Of a stretch of DNA of 64,000 bases, positions 27,298 through 36,239 are shown piece after piece. The position numbers and the translations under genes were made by a program. Below the pieces are notes generated by a model. That model made no database searches, had not been told where the DNA came from, and saw nothing but the letters and a program-made list of their open reading frames with translations. Origin of the DNA: Candidatus Syntropharchaeum butanivorans (GTDB lineage: Archaea > Halobacteriota > Syntropharchaeia > Syntropharchaeales > Syntropharchaeaceae); the NCBI GenBank assembly GCA_001766825.1, contig LYOR01000005.1, positions 1 to 64,000 on the forward strand, written 5' to 3'. Positions within the stretch are counted from its first letter, which is position 1, and every line of letters starts with the position of its first letter.

Positions 27298-27320
27298 CTA
27301 TATAAAGGTATATATACTTG
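27298..27320 (+). promoter_or_regulatory. Two adjacent TATA-like boxes of the tbp promoter
   Basis: CTATATAAAGG (27298-27308) is followed at once by GTATATATACTTG (27308-27320), 31-53 bp before the tbp ATG. Either would place a start site shortly upstream of the gene. Two overlapping TBP sites in front of tbp suggest autoregulation; that is inference. Confidence 0.65.
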
Positions 27321-27350
27321 TAGGGCAACTCCTATTTAAGAGGTAGTCAT

Positions 27351-27899
27351 ATGTCAAACATTAAGATCGAAAATGTTGTAGCATCCGCGGTCATCAGCGA
27401 CTCACTTGATCTGATCGAGATCTCCGAGAAGTTTGATAACGCGGAGTATCAACCGAAGAAGTTCCCCGGGCTTGTCTTCAGAACGAAAGAACCCAAGGCG
27501 GCCGCGTTGATCTTTCGCTCAGGGAAGGTTGTCTGCACCGGGGCGAAATCGATCGAGGACGTGAATATAGTGGTGAGGCGGATCGCGGAGATGCTCAGGG
27601 AGAAGGGGATAAAGGTCTGGGATGAGCCACAGCTTGTCATCCAGAACATCGTCGCATCCGCAGACCTGGGGCAGGAGCTGAACCTCAATGCAATTGCGAT
27701 GAGCCTGGATCTTGAGAATATCGAGTATGAACCGGAGCAGTTCCCCGGGCTTGTCTATCGGCTCAGCGATCCAAAGGTCGTTGTGCTGCTTTTCGGATCC
27801 GGGAAGCTCGTGATCACCGGTGGAAAAAGACCGGAAGACGCAGAGATTGCAGTTGAGAAGATCAAGAATGAACTCATAAACCTCACGCTCATGGTGTAG
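27351..27899 (+). CDS. tbp: TATA-box-binding protein
   Basis: This 182-residue protein is an archaeal TBP with the two direct repeats of the saddle: NVVASAVISD...KFPGLVFRTKEPKAAALIFRSG and NIVASADLGQ...QFPGLVYRLSDPKVVVLLFGSG. Each repeat has the PGLV-F/Y-R core and the G-K-V/L-V-x-T-G strand. It recruits TFB and RNA polymerase. The C-terminus is a plain ELINLTLMV end without the acidic tail seen in some euryarchaea. Confidence 0.97.
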   Translation: MSNIKIENVVASAVISDSLDLIEISEKFDNAEYQPKKFPGLVFRTKEPKAAALIFRSGKVVCTGAKSIEDVNIVVRRIAEMLREKGIKVWDEPQLVIQNIVASADLGQELNLNAIAMSLDLENIEYEPEQFPGLVYRLSDPKVVVLLFGSGKLVITGGKRPEDAEIAVEKIKNELINLTLMV

Positions 27900-27909
27900 C
27901 CGTAAAGGG

Positions 27910-28404
27910 ATGATCTACCGCGTGATCTACTCACCTCTGCTCGATCGCTATCTCCTGCTTCTCGCGGATAAGAGGGGGATTCGACTTTTAATCAGAAGGT
28001 CAGAGGCAGAGGTTCTCTCAGACCTATCTGGTCTCGGAGAGTGCAGGGAGGGGACGTTATTCAGGGTTGTGAGAGACCTCAAGACTTATTTAGGGGGTCG
28101 TAATGTTGATTTTAGGAAGTACATGGTGAACATGGAATCACTGACACCTTTTGAGAGGATGGTGATGGAGAAGGTACGAGAGATCCCTTTTGGAGAGGTT
28201 CGCAGCTACCAGGAGCTTGCATCATCGATAGGAAGGGAGAGAGCATATCGCGCGGTGGGACGTGCACTCGGGAAGAACCCGGCACCGATCATCATCCCCT
28301 GCCACAGGGTTGTGGCAAAGGATGGTATCGGGGGTTACGCCTTCGGGGTGGATATGAAGAAGAAGCTTCTTGTGCTTGAGAAGGGGGTGGACAGGTGGGG
28401 CTGA
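27910..28404 (+). CDS. ogt: Methylated-DNA--protein-cysteine methyltransferase
   Basis: This 164-residue protein has the alkyl-accepting PCHRVVAKDG motif near residue 130 and the preceding helix-turn-helix RSYQELASSIGRERAYRAVG (Arg finger region). It also has LGKNPAPIIIPCHRVV, all diagnostic of Ogt/MGMT. It removes O6-alkylguanine adducts in a suicide reaction. It lies 10 nt after tbp and overlaps the chaperonin-like gene by 10 nt. Confidence 0.95.
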   Translation: MIYRVIYSPLLDRYLLLLADKRGIRLLIRRSEAEVLSDLSGLGECREGTLFRVVRDLKTYLGGRNVDFRKYMVNMESLTPFERMVMEKVREIPFGEVRSYQELASSIGRERAYRAVGRALGKNPAPIIIPCHRVVAKDGIGGYAFGVDMKKKLLVLEKGVDRWG

Positions 28405-30050
28405 AGGAAGAGGTACAGCACCGTTTGAAGGAGAGTGAAGAGGAGGTCTCACCAGAGGAGGTCCAGGAGTCAAACGTCCTCATCTCACTCGTTTTTGAGG
28501 ACATATTCCGCACGCTCCTTGGTCCGGTAGGCGCAAGCAAGCTGATCACGAAGGAGATGACAAAGGACGATGTGAGGGAGCTTGTATCAAATAAAGGCGT
28601 TGCAATCGTGCGGGAGCTTGTATATGAGCACCCTGCCGCGGATATGATCATGAACGCCGGGCTCACCCAGGGTGAGGAGGTGGGCGATGGTGTAACATCT
28701 GTTTTCATCCTCCTGGGGGAGCTCGTGAAGGAGGGTTTTGAGCTCAAGAGGATGGGTGTCCACCAGAACACGATCATAAAAGGCTACAGAGCTGCGGCCG
28801 ATGAGGCAAAACGCTACCTGAAGACGCTTGCAACTGTCAAACCAGGTGATAGTGAGACCTTTCAGGTCGCACTTTCCGCGCTGAAGATGGGAAGAAAGAG
28901 GGATATAGCAGATGCCGTGGTTGCGGCATTAAGACGTGTCCGGGATGATGAGACCGGTGAGATCGATGTTGATGACGTTACGATCATCGCGGAGAGTGGG
29001 GAGGGGGAGTACAGTACCGAGTTCTTCGATGGTGTGATCATCGATCGTGGGGTGCTTGATGAGCGTATGCCAAAAAGGATCGAGGACGCGAGGGTACTTC
29101 TTCTAAACCTCCCACTTGAGAAGAAGACGCCCCGTGTGAAGGATCTCAAGCACCTGGAACTCTCCATATCTCTCAGAAGCCCATCAGGGATCAAAGGTTT
29201 CAGGGATGCCGAGCGGGGGATACTTGATGATGTGATAAAGCGGATAATTGACTCGGGCGCGAATGTCGTTTTATGCCAGCAGGCGGTTGATGACTCGATA
29301 TTGCACGATCTTGCAGAGGCAGGGATAATGGTGCTCAAGCGGGTTAAGAATACGGATATGAAGCGGTTGTCCAGGGTTACAGGGGCTGAGATAATAGATA
29401 ATATTGAGGATATCAATGAGAACTCATTGGGCAGGGCGAGACTCGTCTATGAAAGGGATGTAGGGGGGGAGAAGATGGTCTTTGTCGAGGCCCCGGTCAA
29501 AGCGGCATCCTCGATCATCATCCGGGGTGGAACGGCTCACGTCATTGAAGGTATCGTTGCGGAGGTTAAAAGCAGCCTTTCTGCCACGAAATTTGCGGTT
29601 GAAGGGGGACCACTTCTTCCAGGAGGGGGAGCAGTCGAGGTTGAGCTTGCAGAACACCTGAGAACCTTTGCAAGATCATTCTTCTCCAAAGAGCAGCTTG
29701 CGATCGAGGCGTTTGCAGACGCGATCGAGACCATCCCGGAGATGCTTGCAAAGAACTGTGGTATGGATCCAATAGACGCGATCATCAAGTTGAGGGCAGA
29801 GCATGCGGCCGGTAGGGTCACATCCGGGATATCCGCGCTGAAAAGGAGGGTATGTGATATGGTTGAGGAGGGCATCCTGGATCCGCTCTATGTTAAGCAG
29901 GCAATAATCAATATAGCGACAGGTACAGCATGTGCGCTTCTCAACGTAGACGATCTTGTCATTGCGAAACGGGAACTTGATACAAGGCTTGATATCGAGA
30001 AGAGTGCACCGGAATTCAAGTATAAGGGGGGCAGAATAAAGTATATGTGA
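28395..30050 (+). CDS. Divergent group II chaperonin (thermosome-like), ATPase residues substituted
   Basis: This 551-residue protein spans a full group II subunit: equatorial-intermediate-apical-intermediate-equatorial. LGPVGASKLI, EHPAADMI, GDGVTSVFILLGEL, PGGGAVEVELAEHL and EQLAIEAFADAIETIPEMLA align to canonical segments. By eye, three nucleotide-site positions differ: NDG reads NKG (residues 66-68), GDGTT reads GDGVT (97-101), and the SLHDAL catalytic Asp region reads VKSSLSAT, placing Ser near 393. A productive ATPase cycle is therefore doubtful. Start is GTG at 28395. Methanosarcina species also have divergent extra subunits. It may be a regulatory or scaffold subunit. Confidence 0.85.
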   Translation: MGLKEEVQHRLKESEEEVSPEEVQESNVLISLVFEDIFRTLLGPVGASKLITKEMTKDDVRELVSNKGVAIVRELVYEHPAADMIMNAGLTQGEEVGDGVTSVFILLGELVKEGFELKRMGVHQNTIIKGYRAAADEAKRYLKTLATVKPGDSETFQVALSALKMGRKRDIADAVVAALRRVRDDETGEIDVDDVTIIAESGEGEYSTEFFDGVIIDRGVLDERMPKRIEDARVLLLNLPLEKKTPRVKDLKHLELSISLRSPSGIKGFRDAERGILDDVIKRIIDSGANVVLCQQAVDDSILHDLAEAGIMVLKRVKNTDMKRLSRVTGAEIIDNIEDINENSLGRARLVYERDVGGEKMVFVEAPVKAASSIIIRGGTAHVIEGIVAEVKSSLSATKFAVEGGPLLPGGGAVEVELAEHLRTFARSFFSKEQLAIEAFADAIETIPEMLAKNCGMDPIDAIIKLRAEHAAGRVTSGISALKRRVCDMVEEGILDPLYVKQAIINIATGTACALLNVDDLVIAKRELDTRLDIEKSAPEFKYKGGRIKYM

Positions 30051-30075
30051 TCTCGAGTGGAAAGGTGAGGGACGG

Positions 30076-30918
30076 ATGATGAAGGTATGCGATCTGATGG
30101 TGGAGGACGTCTTCTACGTCACGCTTCCAGGTACAAGAGACGATGTTCTGAGAATTCTGACCGAGAAACAGGTCTCAGGTGTGCCGGTTCTTAAGGAGGG
30201 GAAGGTTGTCGGGATTGTCACAAGATCTGATCTATTTGACAACCCAGAGGAGGACCAGCTCGCACTCCTCATGACACGCTATCCGATAACGATCGGCCCT
30301 GATGCATCGATAAAGGATGCTGTCACGCTTCTCGTTGAGTATGAGATCAGACGACTGCCCGTGGTCACACTTGATAATACACTTGTTGGGATCATCACGG
30401 TGGAGGATCTCGTGAAGGTCGTGGCAGATCTTGACTCTGACGAGTCGATAGAGCCGTACCTGACGAAAGGTGTTCTCACAGTCTGGGAGGAGACCCCACT
30501 TCCGGTTGTGGGGAGGATCATGGAGCTTGGTAGGGCCCGTGCTGCATGTGTGCTTGACTCCAATGAGAGGTTGTCCGGGCTTATCACCGATCGTGACCTG
30601 ATAAGGGCAGCGATCATAAAGGATTCAACCGAGCACCACTCAGGGGAGGCAACCGGTTCTGATATGGATGAGTGGACGTGGGAGGCCATCAGAGATGTGC
30701 ATAAGTTCTACTATGGTGTCTCCAAGATCCACCTTCCAGATATCCCTGTAAAGGATGTCATGGTCAGGAAGCTCTTCACGTCAACCCGTGATGCATCTGT
30801 GAGTGAATGTGCAAAGAGCATGGTGAAGTACGACTTTGACCAGATCCCGATCGTTAATGAGAATAACCGATTGATCGCGCTTTTGAGGGATAGGGACCTG
30901 CTCAAAGCACTGATCTGA
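30076..30918 (+). CDS. Four-CBS-domain protein
   Basis: This 280-residue protein is made of two CBS pairs: modules near residues 1-55, 65-125, 130-190 and 218-280. Each shows the V(P/C)V..G.L.GI(V/I)T..DL pattern, for example VSGVPVLKEGKVVGIVTRSD and RRLPVVTLDNTLVGIITVED. No catalytic domain is attached. CBS modules sense adenine nucleotides or S-adenosylmethionine. The gene follows the chaperonin-like gene by 25 bp and precedes polB by 3 bp; what it regulates is unknown. Confidence 0.92.
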   Translation: MMKVCDLMVEDVFYVTLPGTRDDVLRILTEKQVSGVPVLKEGKVVGIVTRSDLFDNPEEDQLALLMTRYPITIGPDASIKDAVTLLVEYEIRRLPVVTLDNTLVGIITVEDLVKVVADLDSDESIEPYLTKGVLTVWEETPLPVVGRIMELGRARAACVLDSNERLSGLITDRDLIRAAIIKDSTEHHSGEATGSDMDEWTWEAIRDVHKFYYGVSKIHLPDIPVKDVMVRKLFTSTRDASVSECAKSMVKYDFDQIPIVNENNRLIALLRDRDLLKALI

Positions 30919-30921
30919 TCC

Positions 30922-33324
30922 ATGTATACAACGCTCGATATGTACTTTCCGGATGAGATGCCAGACGCAGATCACAGCGGCAGGATAGAGCTTGGTATCA
31001 CTCAGATAAGTTACACCCTCGATGAGTCAGGATACCCGATTATAAACCTCTACTGCAGGGATACCGCGGGGAGGTTCAGAAGGGTGGATGTGCAGGGCTT
31101 CCAGCCCTACTTCTACATAGAGGCAGATCCTGATGAGGTTCTTGAGCTCATGAAGGATCCGAGGGTCGTGGATATAAAGGAAGGGTATCGTACGATCGAT
31201 AACAGGGAGGTCTATAAGGTTGTAACCCGAACGCCCTCTGATGTAAAGGACCTTAGGGAAAACTACAGACACTATGAGGCGGATATTCTGTTTACAACCC
31301 GTTTCATGGTTGATACCGGTATTAAAAGCGGTATTATGGTTCCGGATAAGGAGATGGTCCAGGTAGAGGAGATCAAACCGATCGAGCTTGATGTTCCGAC
31401 CCGCATATGCATCATCGATATCGAGTGTGACGACAGGAACGGATTCCCACAGCCAGAACGGGATGCAGTTATCTGTATCACCGCGTGGGATAGCTTTGAT
31501 GATGAGTACACGACCTTCATCTGGCCTTACCGACAGAGGGATGAGAAAGAGATGCTTGAGATGCTTCTCGCCTACATCCAGACGAAAGATCCTGATATAC
31601 TCACCGGCTGGAACTTCACAAACTTCGATGTACCGTATCTGATCGACCGGATGAGGGCTCTGGGGATAGATCCATCACCCCTCTCAAGGGATGGTATGGT
31701 GAAAAACAAGGCAGGGCATTTCTCTCCTGCTATGATAAAGGGAAGGGTGCTTTTTGACCTCCTGTACGGTTATAAAAAGATGCAACCTACTCAAAAGGAG
31801 AGCTACAGGCTTGACTGGATCGCGGAGGATGAGCTTGGTGAGACCAAGCATCACTACACTGGAAGTCTCGGCAATCTCTGGGAGAATGACCCTGATGAGC
31901 TCATCAGGTACAACCGGAAGGATGTTGAACTCTGTGTCGAGATTGAGCGGAAGAATGACATCATCGGTTTTTCCAAGGAGGTTGCAAACTTTGTGGGATG
32001 CTCAATCGAGGATACACTCAACGCATCGAGGGTTATAGATACCTATGTCCTGAGAAAGTCCCTTGGGAGGTTTGTGCTCCCATCCAAGCATGGAGAGTTC
32101 AAAGGAGAGTTTGAGGGTGCGGTTGTACTGAGCCCTATCAAAGGTGTTCGGGAAAATGTCATCGTGCTCGATCTTGCATCACTCTATCCAATGTCGATGA
32201 TGACACTCAACGCATCCCCTGAGACAAAATCTCCTGATGGTGAGCTTGTTGCACCAAATGGCGTCAGGTTCAAAAAATCACCAGATGGGCTTACAAGGAT
32301 GATCCTGAAGGAGCTCATCGAGTCGAGGCTTGAGAAGAAGAGATTGAGAGATAGGTATCCCCTCGGATCCGATGAGTACCGGAAGTATGACCTCCAGCAG
32401 GCTGCGATTAAGGTGATCACAAACTCATACTATGGTGTAAGTGGATATCCCCGCTTCAGGCTCTATGACCGTGATATCGCGGCGGCAACAACATCTGTGG
32501 GAAGGGCGATCATCAGGCACACCAAGTCTGTGATAGAGTCAATGGGATATGAGGTGGTCTACGGTGATACCGACTCTTGCATGGTCACGGTCGGCGGTGG
32601 GAAGGACCTTGATGAGGTAATTGAGATCGGGAAGGAGATTGAGCGTCGGGTCAATGAGAGCTACGATGACTTTGCAAAGACACTCAATGCTGATAAGCAC
32701 TACTTCAGTATCAAGTTCGAGAAGGTTTACAGCCGATTCTTCCAGGCCGGTACAAAGAAACGCTATGCCGGGAGGCTTGTATGGAAGGAGGGGAAATATA
32801 CAGACCAGCTCGATATCACAGGCTTTGAGTTCAGGCGGAGTGATTTTCCGAAGATCACAAAAGAGGTTCAGAGGGAGGTAATAAGACGGATTATCGATGG
32901 CGAGGGGTTCAATGAGATTGGAGAGTACCTGCGAGGGGTGATATCAAAGTTTGAGAAAGGGGAGCTTTCACTTGATGAGATCGGAATTCCAGGGGGGATC
33001 CAGAAGCGTCTTGACAGGTATGAAACGGATGATGCGCAGATCCGGGGTGCGATTTATGCAAACAAATACTTTGGGACGAATTTCGGCAAGGGCAGTAAGC
33101 CAAAGCGTGTGTACATCTCAAAGACCCCTGAAGGCTACCCTCCAACCGATGTGATATGCTTTGAGTATGAAGATCAGGTTCCGGATGGTTTCATCCCCAA
33201 CTGGGATGTGATGCTCGAAAAGACGATCAAAAACCCAATTGAGCGGATACTTGAGGCTATGGGATGGTCATGGACTGAGATCAAGTCTGGAAAGAAGCAG
33301 ATGGGATTGGATGGATTTTTCTAA
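30922..33324 (+). CDS. polB: Family B DNA polymerase
   Basis: This 800-residue replicative-type polymerase has all exonuclease and polymerase motifs. Exo I DIECD is near 166, Exo II WNFTNFDVPYL near 230, and Exo III YNRKD near 330. Motif A DLASLYP is near 417, motif B KVITNSYYGVSG near 497, KKRYAG near 605, and motif C YGDTDS near 548. No intein is visible at the usual YGDTDS or motif A sites. It is likely proofreading competent. The C-terminal GLDGFF-type tail resembles a PIP box (MGLDGFF) for PCNA binding. Confidence 0.97.
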   Translation: MYTTLDMYFPDEMPDADHSGRIELGITQISYTLDESGYPIINLYCRDTAGRFRRVDVQGFQPYFYIEADPDEVLELMKDPRVVDIKEGYRTIDNREVYKVVTRTPSDVKDLRENYRHYEADILFTTRFMVDTGIKSGIMVPDKEMVQVEEIKPIELDVPTRICIIDIECDDRNGFPQPERDAVICITAWDSFDDEYTTFIWPYRQRDEKEMLEMLLAYIQTKDPDILTGWNFTNFDVPYLIDRMRALGIDPSPLSRDGMVKNKAGHFSPAMIKGRVLFDLLYGYKKMQPTQKESYRLDWIAEDELGETKHHYTGSLGNLWENDPDELIRYNRKDVELCVEIERKNDIIGFSKEVANFVGCSIEDTLNASRVIDTYVLRKSLGRFVLPSKHGEFKGEFEGAVVLSPIKGVRENVIVLDLASLYPMSMMTLNASPETKSPDGELVAPNGVRFKKSPDGLTRMILKELIESRLEKKRLRDRYPLGSDEYRKYDLQQAAIKVITNSYYGVSGYPRFRLYDRDIAAATTSVGRAIIRHTKSVIESMGYEVVYGDTDSCMVTVGGGKDLDEVIEIGKEIERRVNESYDDFAKTLNADKHYFSIKFEKVYSRFFQAGTKKRYAGRLVWKEGKYTDQLDITGFEFRRSDFPKITKEVQREVIRRIIDGEGFNEIGEYLRGVISKFEKGELSLDEIGIPGGIQKRLDRYETDDAQIRGAIYANKYFGTNFGKGSKPKRVYISKTPEGYPPTDVICFEYEDQVPDGFIPNWDVMLEKTIKNPIERILEAMGWSWTEIKSGKKQMGLDGFF

Positions 33325-33349
33325 AGCACCAGAACTGGCACTTCAAGCA

Positions 33350-33360
33350 AGTATAAATAC
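33350..33360 (+). promoter_or_regulatory. TATA box of the thioredoxin gene
   Basis: AGTATAAATAC lies 36-46 bp before the thioredoxin ATG, in the short gap after polB. GTGGAGGTC follows as a ribosome site, so the gene can be expressed on its own. Confidence 0.6.
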
Positions 33361-33395
33361 ATCCTCTAACCTATCCAGTCCGTGGAGGTCATGAG

Positions 33396-33716
33396 ATGCC
33401 GGTAGTTGAGATAACAGATGATACGTTTGAGGAGACGATAAAGAACAATCCCAGGGTTATTGTCGATTTCTGGGCCCCATGGTGTGGACCCTGTCTGATG
33501 ATGGCACCGGTGATGGAGGAACTGTCAGAGAAGTACGCAGGGAAGGTGCTTTTCTGTAAGATCAATGTCGATGAGAATCCCCGTGCCGCGATGGATAATG
33601 CCATCATGGCGATACCAACCCTGATCCTCTACAGCAACGGGAAGATCATCGATAAAATCATCGGCGCCGTCCCGAGAGATACACTTGTGGGTGCGATAGA
33701 GAAGCTCATGAGCTAA
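33396..33716 (+). CDS. trxA: Thioredoxin
   Basis: This 106-residue protein has the thioredoxin fold with VIVDFWAPWCGPCLMMAPVM near residues 25-44, including the CGPC active site. The cis-Pro segment is MAIPTLILYSNG near 70. It is a general dithiol reductant in the cytoplasm. Size is typical. It is separated from polB by 71 bp with its own TATA box. Confidence 0.97.
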   Translation: MPVVEITDDTFEETIKNNPRVIVDFWAPWCGPCLMMAPVMEELSEKYAGKVLFCKINVDENPRAAMDNAIMAIPTLILYSNGKIIDKIIGAVPRDTLVGAIEKLMS

Positions 33717-33718
33717 GA

Positions 33719-34279
33719 TCAGAAGCTCCTGCAGACCTCTATAAAGTTTGTAAGGATCTCATTGCCCTTCCTGGTGTGGGCTACCTCTGGATGGAATTGT
33801 AAACCATAAAGTGGCCTCGTTTTGTGTTTAATCGCCTCAAATTCACATACTTCCGATCTTGCGAGGCAGATGAACTCATCTGGAAGCGATGCCACCTCAT
33901 CTGCGTGAGATGCCCATACGATCTCCCTGGGCCCAAGCCCTTTGAAGAGATCATCCTGATCGAGTATCTCGATCTCAACCTCTGCATATCCGCCATACTC
34001 TCCCCTTCTGATCGGCGCACCGAACCTTCTTGCAATCACCTGATGTCCCAGACATATGCCCAGAATTGGAAGATCCACCTCATCTATGTACTTTTCACAT
34101 AGTCCGATCCTCTCAATCGATGGCCCTCCGCTTAAAACCAGTCCATCTGGCTCACCGGCAAGTAACTCATCCACGGGTGTTGTATTGGGAATGAGCCGGC
34201 TTTCAACCCCGAGATCCCGCAGTGCACGATGGATCAGGTGGCAGAACTGCCCATAGTTATTTACCACAAGTATCCTCAT
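33719..34279 (-). CDS. guaAA: GMP synthase glutamine amidotransferase subunit
   Basis: This 186-residue class-I amidotransferase is read from the ATG at 34279 (MRILVVNNYGQFCHLIHRAL), which matches family starts. A 26-residue upstream extension is open but unconvincing. It has the GGPS oxyanion segment, LGICLGHQVIARRFG with the nucleophile Cys, and FHPEVAHT with the catalytic His-Glu. In archaea this subunit supplies ammonia to a separate GuaAB; GuaAB is not in the window. It ends 2 bp from the convergent thioredoxin stop. Confidence 0.93.
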   Translation of the reverse strand: MRILVVNNYGQFCHLIHRALRDLGVESRLIPNTTPVDELLAGEPDGLVLSGGPSIERIGLCEKYIDEVDLPILGICLGHQVIARRFGAPIRRGEYGGYAEVEIEILDQDDLFKGLGPREIVWASHADEVASLPDEFICLARSEVCEFEAIKHKTRPLYGLQFHPEVAHTRKGNEILTNFIEVCRSF

Positions 34280-34337
34280 ACCCACACCTGCACGAGCTTG
34301 AAAAGCATGGATGGGATATAAATCTTCCTTATCCCTC

Positions 34338-34577
34338 TCACCAGAAGTTTGATCCACTCAAAAGGATGTAAATAAGCCACAGGAGCATCAAAACAATCGC
34401 AAGCACGATCACAATCCTGAGTGATGCAAGATCAGATCCAAATATGATCGGAATGGGCCCGATCATCACAATTCCCCCACCCCTGATCTTGGAGGGGGGT
34501 GCAGGTATCGTCCCGATAATCGTTAAGATGATGCCGAGAAGTATCAGTGCAATCCCGATATACACAAGCTTTGTCAT
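34338..34577 (-). CDS. TIGR00304/DUF131 small membrane protein
   Basis: This 79-residue protein has two membrane helices: LVYIGIALILLGIILTIIGT and LRIVIVLAIVLMLLWLIYIL. The conserved loop GGGIVMIGPIPIIFGSD between them is the family signature. The family is archaeal and of unknown function. It lies upstream of guaAA on the same strand. Confidence 0.85.
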   Translation of the reverse strand: MTKLVYIGIALILLGIILTIIGTIPAPPSKIRGGGIVMIGPIPIIFGSDLASLRIVIVLAIVLMLLWLIYILLSGSNFW

Positions 34578-34681
34578 CTACCGGACTCAGTAGCCGGTAC
34601 AGGTGATAAAGCTTTCGCACGAGTAAAATTTTAACATTTTTTATCGCAGATTTCGATCATTCGCAGGGGTAAATAGAAATG

Positions 34682-34692
34682 CATATATATAA
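34682..34692 (+). promoter_or_regulatory. TATA-like element far upstream of the oxidoreductase gene
   Basis: CATATATATAAC lies about 160 bp before the ATG at 34852, with no start codon soon after. It may start a long leader or a small RNA covering 34705-34800. No gene is seen in that stretch. Confidence 0.25.
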
Positions 34693-34796
34693 CAAATTGA
34701 TGGGGCAGTCTCTCTTTAAGGCTGCTCAGGGTGCAAGTTCAACGTTCATAAGAAACAACCATTGTAAATCGTGTTATCTGTGTCTTATTTTTCGAT

Positions 34797-34810
34797 AAGT
34801 ATATAATATC
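34797..34810 (+). promoter_or_regulatory. TATA box of the FAD/NAD oxidoreductase gene
   Basis: AAGTATATAATATC lies about 42-55 bp before the ATG at 34852, and GGAGGT at 34841-34846 gives a good ribosome site. A short inverted repeat (CACT-CAGT-AGTG) at 34824-34835 sits where the start site would be and could bind a regulator. Confidence 0.6.
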
Positions 34811-34851
34811 ATCTAAAAAACATCACTCAGTAGTGTGACTGGAGGTAGATC

Positions 34852-35946
34852 ATGAAACTCGTTGTTATTGGCTGCGGATATGCAGGAATCGAGGTTGCTG
34901 AAGGCGTGAGAAAAAGAATGAAGGATGCCGAAATTACGATGATAGATCCCAGAGCGCGGATGCAGGATCAATGTCTTCATCCCGAGATTATCTCGGGAAA
35001 AGTCACCCCTGAAGCGATATCTGGTGATATATCATCATTTGCAAGGAAACACGATGCGAGGTTCATCAACGAAGCTGCTCTTTCTGTGGATTTCAAGTCT
35101 AAAGTTGTGAAGACTGAGCGTGAAGAGGTACCATATGATTTTCTTGCTATCACGGTGGGCGCTGTACAGTCATATTTCGGTATTCCTGGAGCAGAAGAGC
35201 ACTCCTACTCGATAAATACACTTGAAGGGGCGCTGGAAGCAAAGAAAGTACTTGAAAGTTCTGGTAAAAATAGGATAGCGGTCGTAGGTGCTGGCCTGAC
35301 GGGTGTCGAACTTGTCGGGGAACTTGTAGATAAATACGGTGGTAAACTGAAGATTACGCTCATCGAAGCGCTTTCTAAGGTTCTCCCCGCGTTCTCAGAG
35401 GCTAACCCGAAGGTATGCACGTACATCGAGAAGGTGCTGCGCGAGAAGAGGGTTGATATCATGCTAAATGCGGCTGTTGAGCGAGTGGAAGATGATAAAA
35501 TCTATTTCAAAGGTGGAGAACCACTGGATTATGATATGCTATTCTGGACTGCGGGGATAAGACCTGCACCGCTTCTTGAAACGCTGGACGTTCCGAAAGA
35601 ACGTGGCTGGATTAAGGTTGACGAAAACCTCAGGATCGAAGGTATGAATGATGTCTTTGCAGGGGGTGACTGTGCGTTCACCATGATTGACGGGCGTTGT
35701 TCTGGTCAGAACGCCGAGGAGGCAGAGCGACAGGGGAGGATGATCGCAGAGAATATTGTGCGCTCGGAGAAGGGCGAGCCTCTCGCTAAATACAGACCAA
35801 AGAATACCCGCGAGCGCCCGAGGGCTTTCATATCTTACGGTGGTGGTAAGGCGATCGCGACATCGGGCAGGTTTATGATAAAAGGACGGGTCGCATACAT
35901 GCTGAAAAAGTACGTTGATCTACGCTTCATGAAGCGATTTGAGTGA
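34852..35946 (+). CDS. NDH-2-like FAD/NAD(P)-dependent oxidoreductase
   Basis: This 364-residue flavoprotein has an N-terminal FAD-binding VVIGCGYAGIEVAEGV (GxGxxG), a second nucleotide site AVVGAGLTGVELVGELVDKY near 142, and the FAD-ribityl ATG-type motif NDVFAGGDCAF near 270. The layout is that of type II NADH dehydrogenases and sulfide:quinone reductase relatives. The SQR-specific cysteines are not evident. There is no membrane anchor helix. It stands alone with its own promoter. The electron acceptor is unclear. Confidence 0.82.
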   Translation: MKLVVIGCGYAGIEVAEGVRKRMKDAEITMIDPRARMQDQCLHPEIISGKVTPEAISGDISSFARKHDARFINEAALSVDFKSKVVKTEREEVPYDFLAITVGAVQSYFGIPGAEEHSYSINTLEGALEAKKVLESSGKNRIAVVGAGLTGVELVGELVDKYGGKLKITLIEALSKVLPAFSEANPKVCTYIEKVLREKRVDIMLNAAVERVEDDKIYFKGGEPLDYDMLFWTAGIRPAPLLETLDVPKERGWIKVDENLRIEGMNDVFAGGDCAFTMIDGRCSGQNAEEAERQGRMIAENIVRSEKGEPLAKYRPKNTRERPRAFISYGGGKAIATSGRFMIKGRVAYMLKKYVDLRFMKRFE

Positions 35947-36239
35947 GTGTGTACCGAAGAGAGGAGATAGATCCTCATAGTCTCTCACAAAGCTTTGTTT
36001 ATTATCCATTCTCAGTCCTGTGAGGGGGACGAATACAAATGACCCTCCCCCCTCCTGCTATATTGCATCAAATTCCACTTATACCCCTCTATAACCAGAA
36101 CAAACAACTTATCATGACCCCTGCAATCTTTTTTGAACTGGAGAGAACTTTGATTTATCGATCTACGCCTCTCGAGAGATGTGGAGGAAGAGGGGTGAAA
36201 TGGATCTCTCGGGTTTGTTTGTGCCTGCAACACGAAAGC
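35947..36239. other. Non-coding stretch before sepS
   Basis: This is part of a 468-bp gap. Short frames on both strands lack ribosome sites and family-like sequence. A G-rich/C-rich pair (GAGGGGG near 36023 and CCCCCTC near 36052) could form a weak hairpin. I see no RNA gene. Confidence 0.4.

Noticed and set aside
30922..33324. Intein in PolB
   Set aside because: The motifs A, B and C run without an inserted splicing domain and the length is normal.
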